Part shown: positions 24,268 to 33,745 of the stretch, in pieces
Position numbering within the stretch: position 1 is the first letter of the stretch
How the letters are laid out: each line of letters opens with the position of its first letter
Assembly (NCBI RefSeq): GCF_024172085.1
Contig: NZ_JAMZDZ010000001.1
Location: 4,898,001 to 4,962,000 of the forward strand
Direction: 5' to 3'
Length of the DNA stretch: 64,000 nucleotides
DNA from: Hamadaea flava
GTDB taxonomy: Bacteria; Actinomycetota; Actinomycetes; Mycobacteriales; Micromonosporaceae
The notes under the pieces: generated by a model
What the model saw: only the letters and a program-made list of their open reading frames with translations
Databases searched by the model: none
What the model was told of the DNA's origin: nothing
Position numbers and translations under genes: made by a program

Positions 24268-26898
24268 TCAGGCGACGGGCTCCAGGCAGTAGATGTCCGA
24301 ACCCTGGGTCAACGCGTCGTTCTGCGGGTTCGGGCAGTCCTTCTGGTCGGCGACCTTCTTCACGATCTTGAAGGCCCCGGTCCCGGCCGTACCACAGTCC
24401 ACGACCGACGCGGAGTTGCCGCTGCGCTGCACACACTGCCCGACCGCCAGCGCGTCGTCGCTGCCGCCGCCGAACAGCTTGTTGACGGCGAAGAGTACGC
24501 CGAAAGCAACGCCGATCAGCAGTACGCAGGCCGCGATGACCATCACGAGCACCTTCGCCGTACCACCCTTGGCCGGGGCGGGCTCCGGTTCGGCGCTGAA
24601 CTTGTCGAACCGGCCCTGCTCCTGCGCGGGCGGGCTCGGCGGCTGCTGCGGCGGTACGCCACCCGGGCGCTGCTGCGGAATCGAGGGCGCGGACGGCTGC
24701 TCGCCCCAGGCGCTGGGCGGCGGCGTAGCGGGCTGGGCGGGCGGAACGGACGTCGACTGCGCCGGTCCCATCAGGTCGCTGTACGCCGACATCCCAGCCC
24801 CACGACCAGCCGGAGCCGGACTGACCGGCGGCTGGATCGTGGTCTGCGACGGCATCGCCGCCTGCGGGGGAGCCGGAGCGGCGGCCGGTGCACCCGATCC
24901 GTACACGGTCGGCTGAGTGGTGCTGCCGTACACCGTGGGCTGGGCCGGAGCACCGTAGACCCCGGGCTGCCCGGAAGTCTGCGGTACGCCACCGGCCTCG
25001 GCCGGCGAGATGCGGCCGACCGACACCGATGCGCGGGCCGAAGCCTGCGCGGGCCGGCCCTGCGGGACCGCCTGCGCCGGAATCTTCGGTGCGGCCTGCT
25101 CGGGTGCGGCGGCGGGGCTGCCGTACTGCGCCGGAGCGGACTGCGCAGCCGGCGAACCGTACGTTCCCGGATTCGGCGCAGGGCTCGTCGGCGCGGGCGG
25201 TGCCATGGGCAGGTTCGACGGGGGTTCCTCCGCCTGGGCAGTCGCCGGCTGAGCGGCCGTCGAGCCGTAGACCCGGCCCGAGCCACGCGACTGCGGCACG
25301 GCTTCAGCGGGCGGAGCGATCCGGCTCGCCACCGGGACGGCAGCCTTCGCAACCGTTCCCGCGGCGGCTCCGGCCGCTCCTGCGACGACGGCGGCCGCTA
25401 CCGGCGCGGCGATCGGCGGCGGCGGGGTCGGCGTGGTCTCCGGAGCCGGCGCGGGCGCACCGTACACACTGGACCCGATGGAAGGCGCGGGTGCGGCCGA
25501 ACCGTAGACGCTGCCATTCGACGCGGGCTCGCCGTACGACGGCGCCGACTCGCTGTGTGACTGTGCGGGCTCGCTGTACGACGGAGCGGGATCGCTGTAC
25601 GACGACGGTGCCCCGTTGTAAGCCGGTGCCGGGTCGCTGTAGGACGGTGCGGAGTCGCTGTAGGACGATGCCGGCGCGGGCTCGGGCTCGGCGTACGAGG
25701 GCGCCGAGCCATAGCCACCGCCACTTGACGGCGCGGCACCATAGCCACCGCCGCTGGACGGAGCGGCCGAGCCATAAACGCCGCCACCACTCGATGGCGC
25801 GGCCGAGCCGTAGACGGCTGCGCCGGAGGACGGCGACGACTGCGGTGGCGGTGGGGTCGCCGGGGAGATCGGCTCTTCGAAGACGGACGTGTACGAGTGC
25901 GGCTCTGAAGCGGGCTCGGCGGGCGCTTCGCCGCCGAACGGGGACCAGCCCGTCGAATTCGCCTCGGGGATCTCGAACGCCCAGCTCCCGGTACGCCCTT
26001 CCGGCGCGGCCGACGAAGCACCCCCGCCGGCGGAAGACGCGGCGGAAGCGGTGGGCGCGGGCGACTCCTCGACCGGCGGCGGACCGCTGGGTGCGAAGGA
26101 CTGCCAGGCCGGCGGCGACGACTGAGCCCACGACGGGGTCTCCTCCGCGCGCCCGGCCGTGCTCCAGGCGTCCGGCGCCGGCTCGGCCGGGTTCGGCAGC
26201 GGGACCACCGCGGGCGGCGGAACGTACACCGATTCGCCCGGTTGCGGGGCGAACGACGTGTTCTGCGCGGGCGGCGGGTCGTAGGCCGACGACGACGGCG
26301 GATCGTACGAGGAAGACGGCGCCGCGTCGTACGACGACGATGCGGGCGCGTCATAAGACGACCGCGCCTCATAAGACGACTGCGCTGCCGGTGTGTCATA
26401 AGACGGCGGCGCGTCGTAAGAGGGCTGAGCGTCGAAAGACGGCCGCGAGTCGTAAGACTGCTGCGCCGGCGGCGCGTCATAAGACGACGGTGCGTCATAA
26501 GACGACGGTGCGTCATAAGACGACTGCGCTGCCGGTGTGTCATAAGACGGCTGCGAGTCATAGGACGGCTGAGCGTCGAAAGACGGTCGCGAGTCGTAAG
26601 ACTGCTGCGCCGGCGGCGCGTCATACGACGGCGGCGCTTCGTGGGTCGGCACGGCCGAGCCGCCGTCCGGCGGGAACCCACCGAACGTGGGCGCCGCGGC
26701 GGAGCCGTTGTAGGAGCCGGTCGGAGCGGGTTCAGCCGCCTCGTCCGCGCCGAACATCGGGAACGGCGAGGCCGGTGCCGCTGCGGTGGGCTGCCCGGGA
26801 GCGAAGTCCGGGAAGTCCTCGGCGGCCGGCGGTGTGCCGAACACGCTGTTGCGGTCCGACCCGGCGTTGCCCGCGTGGTCGGGGAACTCGGACGTCAT
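24268..26898 (-). CDS. Pro/Ser/Tyr-rich repeat protein with C-terminal membrane anchor
   Basis: An 876-residue low-complexity protein. Residues about 1-790 are dominated by Pro, Ala, Ser, Gly and Tyr. Repeats of the SYDAPPSYD type lie at about 85-215, including a 48-residue unit present in tandem. SYSDPAPSYSE repeats follow at about 400-470, then YGSAAPSSG and VYGS-type units. A single transmembrane helix (VLVMVIAACVLLIGVAFGVLF, about 793-813) leads to a small C-terminal domain with four cysteines (GQCVQ, VDCGT, KDCPN, YCLEP), like those of LppU-type lipoproteins. The N-terminus should face the cytoplasm. The ATG has an AAGGAGG ribosome site. The function is unknown; a scaffold or phase-separating role is speculation. 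Confidence 0.8.
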   Translation of the reverse strand: MTSEFPDHAGNAGSDRNSVFGTPPAAEDFPDFAPGQPTAAAPASPFPMFGADEAAEPAPTGSYNGSAAAPTFGGFPPDGGSAVPTHEAPPSYDAPPAQQSYDSRPSFDAQPSYDSQPSYDTPAAQSSYDAPSSYDAPSSYDAPPAQQSYDSRPSFDAQPSYDAPPSYDTPAAQSSYEARSSYDAPASSSYDAAPSSSYDPPSSSAYDPPPAQNTSFAPQPGESVYVPPPAVVPLPNPAEPAPDAWSTAGRAEETPSWAQSSPPAWQSFAPSGPPPVEESPAPTASAASSAGGGASSAAPEGRTGSWAFEIPEANSTGWSPFGGEAPAEPASEPHSYTSVFEEPISPATPPPPQSSPSSGAAVYGSAAPSSGGGVYGSAAPSSGGGYGAAPSSGGGYGSAPSYAEPEPAPASSYSDSAPSYSDPAPAYNGAPSSYSDPAPSYSEPAQSHSESAPSYGEPASNGSVYGSAAPAPSIGSSVYGAPAPAPETTPTPPPPIAAPVAAAVVAGAAGAAAGTVAKAAVPVASRIAPPAEAVPQSRGSGRVYGSTAAQPATAQAEEPPSNLPMAPPAPTSPAPNPGTYGSPAAQSAPAQYGSPAAAPEQAAPKIPAQAVPQGRPAQASARASVSVGRISPAEAGGVPQTSGQPGVYGAPAQPTVYGSTTQPTVYGSGAPAAAPAPPQAAMPSQTTIQPPVSPAPAGRGAGMSAYSDLMGPAQSTSVPPAQPATPPPSAWGEQPSAPSIPQQRPGGVPPQQPPSPPAQEQGRFDKFSAEPEPAPAKGGTAKVLVMVIAACVLLIGVAFGVLFAVNKLFGGGSDDALAVGQCVQRSGNSASVVDCGTAGTGAFKIVKKVADQKDCPNPQNDALTQGSDIYCLEPVA
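26267..26640 (-). repeat. Imperfect in-frame tandem repeats (144-bp unit)
   Basis: Within the Pro/Ser/Tyr-rich gene, a 144-bp block starting near 26387 recurs at 26531 with few differences. Shorter 18- to 24-bp units (coding SYDAP(S/P)) fill the rest. Period multiples of three keep the frame, so copy number can vary without frameshift. Confidence 0.75.
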
Positions 26899-27024
26899 TC
26901 GCGCGCCTCCTTCACGTACCGGTCGTACCGTACCGGTCCGCAGCGCGGACGGGAACCCGGGCCATGGGCCGACCTAGTCGCCAGAGTTGGATGCCAAAAC
27001 CGGACAGAACGAGAAAACCGCAGG

Positions 27025-28662
27025 TCAGCCGCGTGGTGTGACGGCCGCTAGCAGCTCCGGACCACGCCGGTCGACTGCGTCACCGCCGACGATCACACCC
27101 AGCCAGACCGCACCCAGCCCGTACGCGACGCCGACCGGCAAGGCCAGCCAGGTCCAGAGATCTCCCGCGAGGGCCGCAGCCAGGATCAGCGGCGTGGCCA
27201 GGATGACCGAGCCGACCATGGCGACCAGGGCGAGCAGGCTCTTGGTCAGGCCGCCTCCGGTGTTCACCGCGAACGGATTCGACGTCTCAGGGAGGGCGTA
27301 CGCGCCGAAGACGCTCACGATCAGGCACGCCGTGAGGCTGACCCCGTATCCGCCGAGCAGGATGCCGATCCGCGACGGCAACTCGGCGGCGTCGCCTCCG
27401 AGCAGCGTCACGAGGATCGAGATGAGCACGATCAACGGGACGATGTAGAGGGAGTAGCCGATGATCCGGCTGCGGATCTCCCGTCGCCCCGGTACGCCGG
27501 TCGCCAGGTGCAACGCGTACGCAGTGCCGTCGAAGCCGAACTGGTTGGCGACCGCGACCGCGCCCAGTACGCCCACGAACACCATCGAAGCGGTGTGGAT
27601 CGCCGGATTGTCCGGCAACGCCGGGGCATCCGCGTCGCTCGGGAGCAGCCCGGACGGGCCGAGGTTGAACAGCACCGGCAGGAAGACGCCGATGACGGCG
27701 AAGGTGATCAGGTTCGCCCGGCGACGGGTGTCCCGCCACCAGTAGCGCGCCTCGCGTACCACCATCGCGCCCTCGGCCGTGGCCGGCACCCAGCGCAGCC
27801 GGCCGAAGAACTGGGTCACCGGCGAGGCCGATCCGGCGGCACGCCGGGGGCCGGAGGCGTCGGTCGCGCCGAGCATCGCCCGTTCGATGGTCGCCGACCA
27901 CCACCACAGCAGCAGGCCGGTGGTGACGACGCCGATGCCGACCTTCGCGACCGCCGCGAGATAGTCGCCCCGGGCGGCCGACACCGCGGCGGACCACGGT
28001 GCGGCGAGCGGAGTCCAGCCCAGGACCTCGGCGAAACCCTCCAACTTGGCGAAGTCGGCGCGGGAGAGCGCCGAGATCCCGAAGATCTGCGCCGGCCCGA
28101 GCAAGGCGACCAGCAGCGCGAGACCGATCGCGGCGAGATCGCGTACCCGTCGGGATCCCAGAAGATTGGCGAACGCGCTCGTGACCGCTCTCGAGAGCGC
28201 GACGCACATCAGCAGGCCGACCACGACGCCGACCGCGCTCACCACGGCCGGGAGCACCCCGTGGCCGAGGGCCGACCCGATCACCAGACCGGAGGTCGCG
28301 AGCAAGGTGGCCGCGACCGGGACGCCGAGCAGCGCGGCCGTGAGCAGGCCGGTGATGAGCGTGCGCCGGGGGATCGGGAGCAGCGCGAACTTGGCCGGGG
28401 CGAGCGACTCGTCGACGCCGAACCAGAGCAGCGGGCCGAACAGCCAGCCGATCACCAGCAGCGCTCCGCCGAGTGTCGGGACCAGGGCGGTCAGCTCCGG
28501 ATAAGCCGGCTGCATCGAGGCGATCAGGGCCAGGCAGCCGCCGCCACCGAACCAGGCGCCGAAGAACAGCGACAGCACGAACATCGTGACGCGCGCCGGC
28601 TTGCCGCGAAAGCCGTTGCGCAGCACCCGGAGTTTGAGCTGGGCGAAGAGTCTCACAGCCAC
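27025..28662 (-). CDS. ABC transporter permease, ABC-2 type
   Basis: A 545-residue very hydrophobic protein with about ten to twelve predicted membrane helices, no signal peptide and no enzymatic motif. Its start overlaps the end of the upstream ATPase gene by 10 bp, so the two are co-translated and should form one transporter. The length and helix pattern fit the large single-chain permeases paired with a separate ATPase in actinobacterial ABC exporters. The cargo is not evident. Confidence 0.85.
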   Translation of the reverse strand: MAVRLFAQLKLRVLRNGFRGKPARVTMFVLSLFFGAWFGGGGCLALIASMQPAYPELTALVPTLGGALLVIGWLFGPLLWFGVDESLAPAKFALLPIPRRTLITGLLTAALLGVPVAATLLATSGLVIGSALGHGVLPAVVSAVGVVVGLLMCVALSRAVTSAFANLLGSRRVRDLAAIGLALLVALLGPAQIFGISALSRADFAKLEGFAEVLGWTPLAAPWSAAVSAARGDYLAAVAKVGIGVVTTGLLLWWWSATIERAMLGATDASGPRRAAGSASPVTQFFGRLRWVPATAEGAMVVREARYWWRDTRRRANLITFAVIGVFLPVLFNLGPSGLLPSDADAPALPDNPAIHTASMVFVGVLGAVAVANQFGFDGTAYALHLATGVPGRREIRSRIIGYSLYIVPLIVLISILVTLLGGDAAELPSRIGILLGGYGVSLTACLIVSVFGAYALPETSNPFAVNTGGGLTKSLLALVAMVGSVILATPLILAAALAGDLWTWLALPVGVAYGLGAVWLGVIVGGDAVDRRGPELLAAVTPRG

Positions 28663-29399
28663 TGGAGTTCCTCGCCGGTCGCGGTGCGGCCGCCGACCAC
28701 CTCGACGAAGACCTCCTCCAGCTCACGTCCGCCGGTGACCTGCTCCAGTGTGCCGACGGTCCGGATACGGCCCTCCGCCATGATCGCGACGTGGCTGCAC
28801 AGCCGCTCGACGACCTCCATGACGTGGCTGGAGAAGATCACCGTTCCGCCACCCTGGACGTACCGCTGCAGGATGTCGCGGATCAACGACCCGCTCACCG
28901 GGTCGACCGCCTCGAACGGCTCGTCCAGCACCAGCATCCGGGGCGCGTGCAACAACGCGCAGGCCAGGGCGATCTTCTTCTTCATGCCCGCGGAATAGTC
29001 GATCACCAGCGTCCGGCCCGCGTCGGCCAGGGCCAGGACGTCCAGCAGCTCCTTCGCGCGCTGGTCCACGACCGCGCGGTCCATGCCCCGCAACATCCCC
29101 GTGTACGCGAGCAGTTCGGCCCCGTCCAGCCGGTCGAAGAGGCGTACGCCGTCCGGCATGACGCCGAGCAGCGCCTTGGCCTGGACGGGATCCGCCCAGA
29201 CGTCGTGCCCGAGGACGACGGCGGTGCCCTGATCGGGGCGCAGCAGCCCGACCGTCATGCTCAGCGTCGTCGTCTTGCCCGCACCGTTCGGGCCGAGCAG
29301 CCCGAAGAAGCTGCCGGTCGGGACGTCGAGGTCGACGCCGGCCACGGCGATTTTCTGGTCGAACCGCTTCACGAGGCCGCGCAGGGCGAGTGCTGTCAC
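28653..29399 (-). CDS. ABC transporter ATP-binding protein
   Basis: A 248-residue nucleotide-binding subunit. Walker A is GPNGAGKTT (near 36-44). The signature is the variant YSAGMKKK (near 139). Walker B is MLVLDEPFEAVD (near 158), and the switch His is in FSSHVMEV (near 195). It powers the permease encoded directly downstream. The GTG start is 6 nt after TAAGCT on the minus strand, indicating a leaderless mRNA. The gene lies just after the symporter but has its own promoter and is separated from it by a nested palindrome. Confidence 0.93.
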   Translation of the reverse strand: MTALALRGLVKRFDQKIAVAGVDLDVPTGSFFGLLGPNGAGKTTTLSMTVGLLRPDQGTAVVLGHDVWADPVQAKALLGVMPDGVRLFDRLDGAELLAYTGMLRGMDRAVVDQRAKELLDVLALADAGRTLVIDYSAGMKKKIALACALLHAPRMLVLDEPFEAVDPVSGSLIRDILQRYVQGGGTVIFSSHVMEVVERLCSHVAIMAEGRIRTVGTLEQVTGGRELEEVFVEVVGGRTATGEELQWL

Positions 29400-29445
29400 G
29401 TCCTGAGCTTAAGGTCCGCCCGCCCCTTCCCAGGTCGCCCTTTGC

Positions 29446-29506
29446 GCTGGATCAGGGACCTCGGTCGAATCTTGGGCCAAGATTCGACCCGGAACCGTGA
29501 TCCAGC
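29446..29506. terminator. Nested intergenic palindrome, probable terminator of the symporter operon
   Basis: Outer arms GCTGGATCA (29446-29454) and TGATCCAGC (29498-29506) enclose a near-perfect 27-bp palindrome (13-bp arms 29463-29475 and 29477-29489). It lies 7 bp beyond the symporter stop. Arm lengths and nesting are unusual for a simple terminator. Confidence 0.65.
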
Positions 29507-29512
29507 ACCCAA

Positions 29513-30991
29513 TCAGGAGACGGCGCGTAGAGCTTCCGGTGCGTGCAGCCGGAACATGATCTGCCGGATGTCGGCGGGCACCCGGTGCTGGGTGGCGAAC
29601 GACACCGCCACCATGACGGCGAACGCGAGCGGCACCGTCCAGGCGGCCGGCTGGGCGATGAGTTCGCCGAGCGCTCCGGGCAGCTCCGGTCCGAACACCG
29701 TGACCAGGACCGACGCCGCCGCGGCTCCGCCGCCGGCTAGTACGCCGGCCGCCGCCCCGAGGTCGGTCAACCCCCGCCACCAGGTGCCGAGGACGAGCAG
29801 CGGGCAGAAGCTCGACGCGGCGACCGCGAAGGCCAGCCCGACCACTTGGGACACGTTGAGCCCGGTGACGTTGAGCGCGAGTACGAGCGGAACGGTCCCA
29901 CCGAGTACGGCGGCCACCCGGAAGGCGCGTACCGATCCTCGCCCGAACACGTCGGTCGCCAGCACCCCTGCCACAGCGGTGAGCAGCCCGGACGCGGTGG
30001 AGATGAAGGCGGCGAACGCCCCGGCCGCCACGAGCGCGCCGAGCAGTTGCCCCAGTACGCCGGTCCCGAGCGCCCGTTCCGGCAACAGCAGCACGACGGC
30101 GTCGCTGCGGCCCGAGGCCAACTCGGGGGTCCAGATTCGCCCGAGGACTCCGTAAAGCGTGGGGAACAGGTAGAACGCCCCGACCAGGCCCAGCACGACC
30201 AGCGTCGTACGCCGAGCGGCCGCTCCGTCCGGGTTGGTGTAGAAGCGTACGAGGACGTGGGGGAGACCCATCGTGCCCAGGAAGGTCGCGAGCATCAGCG
30301 AATAAGTGCTGAACAGCCCGCGCTTGCCGCCCTCGCTCGGCAGCAGCCATTCCAGCGGTGCGGGCACGTGCGGCTGTCCGGTCGACCGCCAGTGCAGCAC
30401 GAGGAAGATCGCCGGGACCGCGAGCGCGGTGAGCTTCAGCCAGTACTGGAAGGCCTGGACGAAGGTGATGGCCCGCATGCCACCGAACGCGACGTTCGCC
30501 GTCACCACCCCCGCGACCAGCACCGATCCGGCCCAGTAGGGCGAGCCCGTGACGGTCGCCAGGGTCAGCCCGGCCCCCTGGAACTGGGGAACGAGGTAGA
30601 GCCAGCCGATGAAGACGACGAAACCGGTGGCCAGCTTGCGTAGCCGTCGCGAACCGAGCCGGAGCTGGCAGAAGTCGGGCAGGGTGAAGGCGCCCGAGCG
30701 GCGCAGCGGCGCGGCGACGAACAGCAGCAACGCCAGGTAGCCCGCGGCGAACCCGACCGGATACCAGAGCATGTCCACGCCGAAGCGCAGGATCAGCCCG
30801 GCGACGCCGAGGAAGCTCGCCGCGCTCAGGTACTCCCCGCCGATCGCGGCCGCGTTCCAGGTCGGGCTGATCACCCGTGACGCCACCAGGAAATCGCTGG
30901 TCGTGCGGGCCAGGCGCAGACCATAGGCCCCGATGGCCAGGGTCGCGAGGGTCACCGCGCCGATCGCGGGCAGCAGATAGGGGTTGCTCAC
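29513..30991 (-). CDS. Sodium:solute symporter (acetate/monocarboxylate-like)
   Basis: A 492-residue membrane protein with about thirteen helices of the SSS family. Typical features are GGEYLSAASFLGVAGLI near 51, FTLPDFCQLRLGSRRLR near 102 and AFAAFISTASGLLTAVAGVLATDV near 310, the region that holds Na+ ligands in this family. It resembles ActP-type cation/acetate symporters. The start overlaps the stop of the small membrane-protein gene upstream. Located at the end of a unit beginning with a LytS/LytTR pair, it is likely induced by that sensor in response to a small carboxylate; this is inference. Confidence 0.9.
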   Translation of the reverse strand: MSNPYLLPAIGAVTLATLAIGAYGLRLARTTSDFLVASRVISPTWNAAAIGGEYLSAASFLGVAGLILRFGVDMLWYPVGFAAGYLALLLFVAAPLRRSGAFTLPDFCQLRLGSRRLRKLATGFVVFIGWLYLVPQFQGAGLTLATVTGSPYWAGSVLVAGVVTANVAFGGMRAITFVQAFQYWLKLTALAVPAIFLVLHWRSTGQPHVPAPLEWLLPSEGGKRGLFSTYSLMLATFLGTMGLPHVLVRFYTNPDGAAARRTTLVVLGLVGAFYLFPTLYGVLGRIWTPELASGRSDAVVLLLPERALGTGVLGQLLGALVAAGAFAAFISTASGLLTAVAGVLATDVFGRGSVRAFRVAAVLGGTVPLVLALNVTGLNVSQVVGLAFAVAASSFCPLLVLGTWWRGLTDLGAAAGVLAGGGAAAASVLVTVFGPELPGALGELIAQPAAWTVPLAFAVMVAVSFATQHRVPADIRQIMFRLHAPEALRAVS

Positions 30992-31407
30992 CGCCGCTCA
31001 CCGCCGGCATCGCGGTGCAGCGCGGCGAAGTCGGTCTCGTTGCGGTTCGCCAGGCGCACGAAGGCCACGCCGACGCCGATCAAGAAGGGGTACGCGAGTA
31101 AGCCGAGCAGCAGCCACGGCAAGCGGAATCCGGCGATCCTGACCTCGCCGAAGCTGGGCGCGAGGCTGAACAACAACGGCAGCGAGCCGAGCCCGACCAG
31201 CACCACGACGGCGAGCCGCAAGGCGAGGGCGAGCTGCGCCCGGACGAGCCCGCGAAGCAGAACGTCCTGAACGGCCGCCGGTGCGGCCGGATCGCCACCG
31301 CGCCGGGGCGTGGCGATCTCCGCGAGCACCACCCGCGTACGCACCGGGCCCGGCGGCTCATCAGCCCGCTGAGCAGCGGACTCGGAACCGTCGGGGGGCG
31401 GTGTCAT
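30988..31407 (-). CDS. Small two-helix membrane protein partnered with the symporter
   Basis: A 139-residue protein with two predicted transmembrane helices (about 62-82 and 95-120), a Pro-rich N-terminus and a charged C-terminus. It resembles the DUF485-type small proteins often encoded directly before ActP-like symporters. The 4-bp overlap with the symporter gene supports co-translation and a shared complex. I could not confirm the family by motif, so the name rests on context. Confidence 0.72.
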   Translation of the reverse strand: MTPPPDGSESAAQRADEPPGPVRTRVVLAEIATPRRGGDPAAPAAVQDVLLRGLVRAQLALALRLAVVVLVGLGSLPLLFSLAPSFGEVRIAGFRLPWLLLGLLAYPFLIGVGVAFVRLANRNETDFAALHRDAGGERR

Positions 31408-31447
31408 GCCGGGAGTCTATCGACGAGGCAGGACACCGCCATCCCCC

Positions 31448-33682
31448 TCAGCGCTGGTAGTCGTACCCCCGGCGGCCCTGGCACGGGCCGAAACCGGCCG
31501 GGTAGCGCTCGGCGAGCAGATGCCGGGCCTGTTCCCGGCTCCAGTTCCACTCGTACCAGTCGTCCTTGTCCTCCCGCAGGTCCCGGTCGATGTCGCCGAG
31601 TACGCAGTTCCGCGCGCTCTCCGGCAGGTTGACCAGGGCAGGCACGGCGTCGGCCGACAGCGCGCCCAGGTACCAGAGGTCGATCTTCTCACCCGCCTGG
31701 TAGCGCTCGATGTTGTGCTGCGCGATGTAGTGCTCGGGGTTGAGCGCGGCCGCGCCGAGCAGCATGACGACCCAGATCCCGAGAACGGCCCGGGAGAGCC
31801 ACGGCGCCTTCATCTTCCAGCCCGCCAGCAGCACGAGCAGGAAGCTGATGCCGAGGAACAGTTCCAGCATCGCCACGGCGAAGCGTTCGCGGGTCAGCCC
31901 GTACGTGTCGACGTAGAGCTGGAGCCGGGTCAGCGCGGAGACGACGATGACGATGCTCAGTACGCACAACGTCCCCAGCAGGACCCGCAGGGTCAGTCGC
32001 TCCCGGCGCTGCTCCTTGTGCCCCCACCGGGCGGCGGCCGCGACGATCACCAGGGTCAGCAGCGAGACCACCACCAGCTGCCGGAACCCGCCGACGGCGT
32101 ACTTGGCGTAGGTGACCTGCGCGTGCTCCAGGATGTAGGTGTTCCCGCCGAACAACGCGGTGAACTGGACGGCGACGAAGCCGACGAAGAGCAGGGCCAG
32201 CGCGGCCAGCGGCAGCGCGAGCAGGTCGCGGCCGAACAGCGGACGGCCCGGGCTCTCCATGCCCCGCAGGTCCGGCGGGTTGCTCGCGAGGAACACCCCG
32301 CCTGCCGCGAGCAGCAGTCCGACGCACAGCAGGAAGATGCGCAGGATCAGGTTCCCCGCGTCCCAGTCTGGAATGACGTTGCCGATCCGGCTGAAGAACG
32401 CCTCGAGGTAGTGCGCGAAGACCGCGTCGGCCGAAGCGAACAGCGCCCCGAAGATGAGCAGCAGCACCAGGGTGATGACCGCCGACAGCATCACGTTGGC
32501 GTTCCGCCGGGATCGGGCGGAGGCCGCTGCGGCGTCACCTTCTTGTCCGGCGGCCCGGCGTCGCTCGGCCCGGCGCGCGGCCATCCCAGCGAGGCTCTGA
32601 GCTACCCACGGGATGCTGCGGAACCCGGCGATGGGCGCGGCGACGACGCCGAACAGCATGGCCCGGACGGACTTGCCCCCGGCCGCGGCCAACGACGCGC
32701 ACGCGAGCGCGCCGATGACGAAGTAGAAGGTGAGCAGCCCGGACGCCCGGATGGCGCTCATCGTCAGCAAGGCGAGCGCGGCCAACCCCCAGACCAGACG
32801 CATGATCCGGTCGTTGCGGCTGACCTCGGCGTCACTGCGCCAGGCGGCGTACCCGACGCCCAGGGCGGCGGCGAGACCGGCGATCGGCCAGCCGATGCCC
32901 GGCTTGCTCAGTGGCAACGCCAGGGCGAAGCCCAGCCCGCCGAGCAGGATGCCCAACAGCGCCAGGGCGGGTGCCGGATGCCTCGGTCCGGGCCAGCGGG
33001 TCTGCGTGAAACCCGGCGGCGGCGTACGCGGGGCGTAGCCGGGCGGGTTGGTCCAATACCCGGCTGGCGGCACCGGCGGGTAAGGCGGCCCCTGCTGCGG
33101 GTATCCCGTCGGCACCTGCTGGGGGAACCCCGGAGGCGCCTGCGGCGGCACGGCGAACACCGGTTGCTGGGCGCCCGGCTGTTGCGCGCCTGGCTGCTGC
33201 ACCGGTTGCGGAGCGGCCGGCTGCTGCGCGACCGGTTGTTGCGGTGCGGGTTGCTGTGCGGCGGGCTGCGCGGGAACCACCGGCTGCGCCGTCGCCTCGG
33301 CGGTCACCGCCGCAGTTTCGGCAGTCGTCGCGGACTCAGCGGTCGCCGCAGCCTCAGCGGTTTCAACCGGCTCGGCCGCTGCTGCCACGGCCTTGGCCAG
33401 TGCGGCCTTTTTCGCCGGGGTCGCCTTCTTCGCCGGAGCGGCCTTGGCGGGCGTGGCCTTCTTGGCGGGTGCGGCCTTTTTCGCCGGTGTCGCCTTCTTC
33501 GCCGCCGGAGCAGCTGCCGACGGGTCGGCGTCCGCGGCCGCCTTCTTCGCCGGCCGGGCACGCTTCGCCGGTGGTGTAGGCGGTTCGGCCGCTGGGGGCT
33601 CGGCCGTCGAGGCTTCGGCGGCGTCCGGAGTGGACGGTGTCGGTTCCTCGGGCGGTAGGGGCTGTTCAGGCGTCTCAGACAT
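31448..33682 (-). CDS. DUF4153/DUF4173-like polytopic membrane protein with Lys/Ala/Pro-rich tail
   Basis: A 744-residue protein. About the first 230 residues are low complexity: acidic, then repeated KKATPAKKA units of histone-H1-like character, then Pro/Gln-rich YPQQGP segments. Roughly thirteen membrane helices follow from about 240 to 690, with a C-terminal soluble part. The membrane part has features of DUF4153/4173 proteins (for example LLLIFGALFASADAVF). It sits between the LytTR regulator and the symporter genes on the same strand, so it may share their regulation. The Lys-rich cytoplasmic tail could bind nucleic acid or acidic lipid, which is speculation. Confidence 0.78.
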   Translation of the reverse strand: MSETPEQPLPPEEPTPSTPDAAEASTAEPPAAEPPTPPAKRARPAKKAAADADPSAAAPAAKKATPAKKAAPAKKATPAKAAPAKKATPAKKAALAKAVAAAAEPVETAEAAATAESATTAETAAVTAEATAQPVVPAQPAAQQPAPQQPVAQQPAAPQPVQQPGAQQPGAQQPVFAVPPQAPPGFPQQVPTGYPQQGPPYPPVPPAGYWTNPPGYAPRTPPPGFTQTRWPGPRHPAPALALLGILLGGLGFALALPLSKPGIGWPIAGLAAALGVGYAAWRSDAEVSRNDRIMRLVWGLAALALLTMSAIRASGLLTFYFVIGALACASLAAAGGKSVRAMLFGVVAAPIAGFRSIPWVAQSLAGMAARRAERRRAAGQEGDAAAASARSRRNANVMLSAVITLVLLLIFGALFASADAVFAHYLEAFFSRIGNVIPDWDAGNLILRIFLLCVGLLLAAGGVFLASNPPDLRGMESPGRPLFGRDLLALPLAALALLFVGFVAVQFTALFGGNTYILEHAQVTYAKYAVGGFRQLVVVSLLTLVIVAAAARWGHKEQRRERLTLRVLLGTLCVLSIVIVVSALTRLQLYVDTYGLTRERFAVAMLELFLGISFLLVLLAGWKMKAPWLSRAVLGIWVVMLLGAAALNPEHYIAQHNIERYQAGEKIDLWYLGALSADAVPALVNLPESARNCVLGDIDRDLREDKDDWYEWNWSREQARHLLAERYPAGFGPCQGRRGYDYQR

Positions 33683-33745
33683 CCGGCTTCTCCTGTCAGA
33701 CCAGTGGGTCCGTCACAGCGGACTGGACTGTAACTGGAAGGAGGC

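Noticed and set aside
24888-27041. 717-residue plus-strand ORF and CRISPR-like repeats at 26267-26640
   Set aside because: Antisense to the Pro/Ser/Tyr-rich gene. The repeats are contiguous, in frame, of variable unit length and lack spacers, so they are not a CRISPR array.
31406-33658. 750-residue plus-strand ORF
   Set aside because: Antisense to the DUF4153/4173-like gene, composed of Arg/Gly/Gln-rich sequence.
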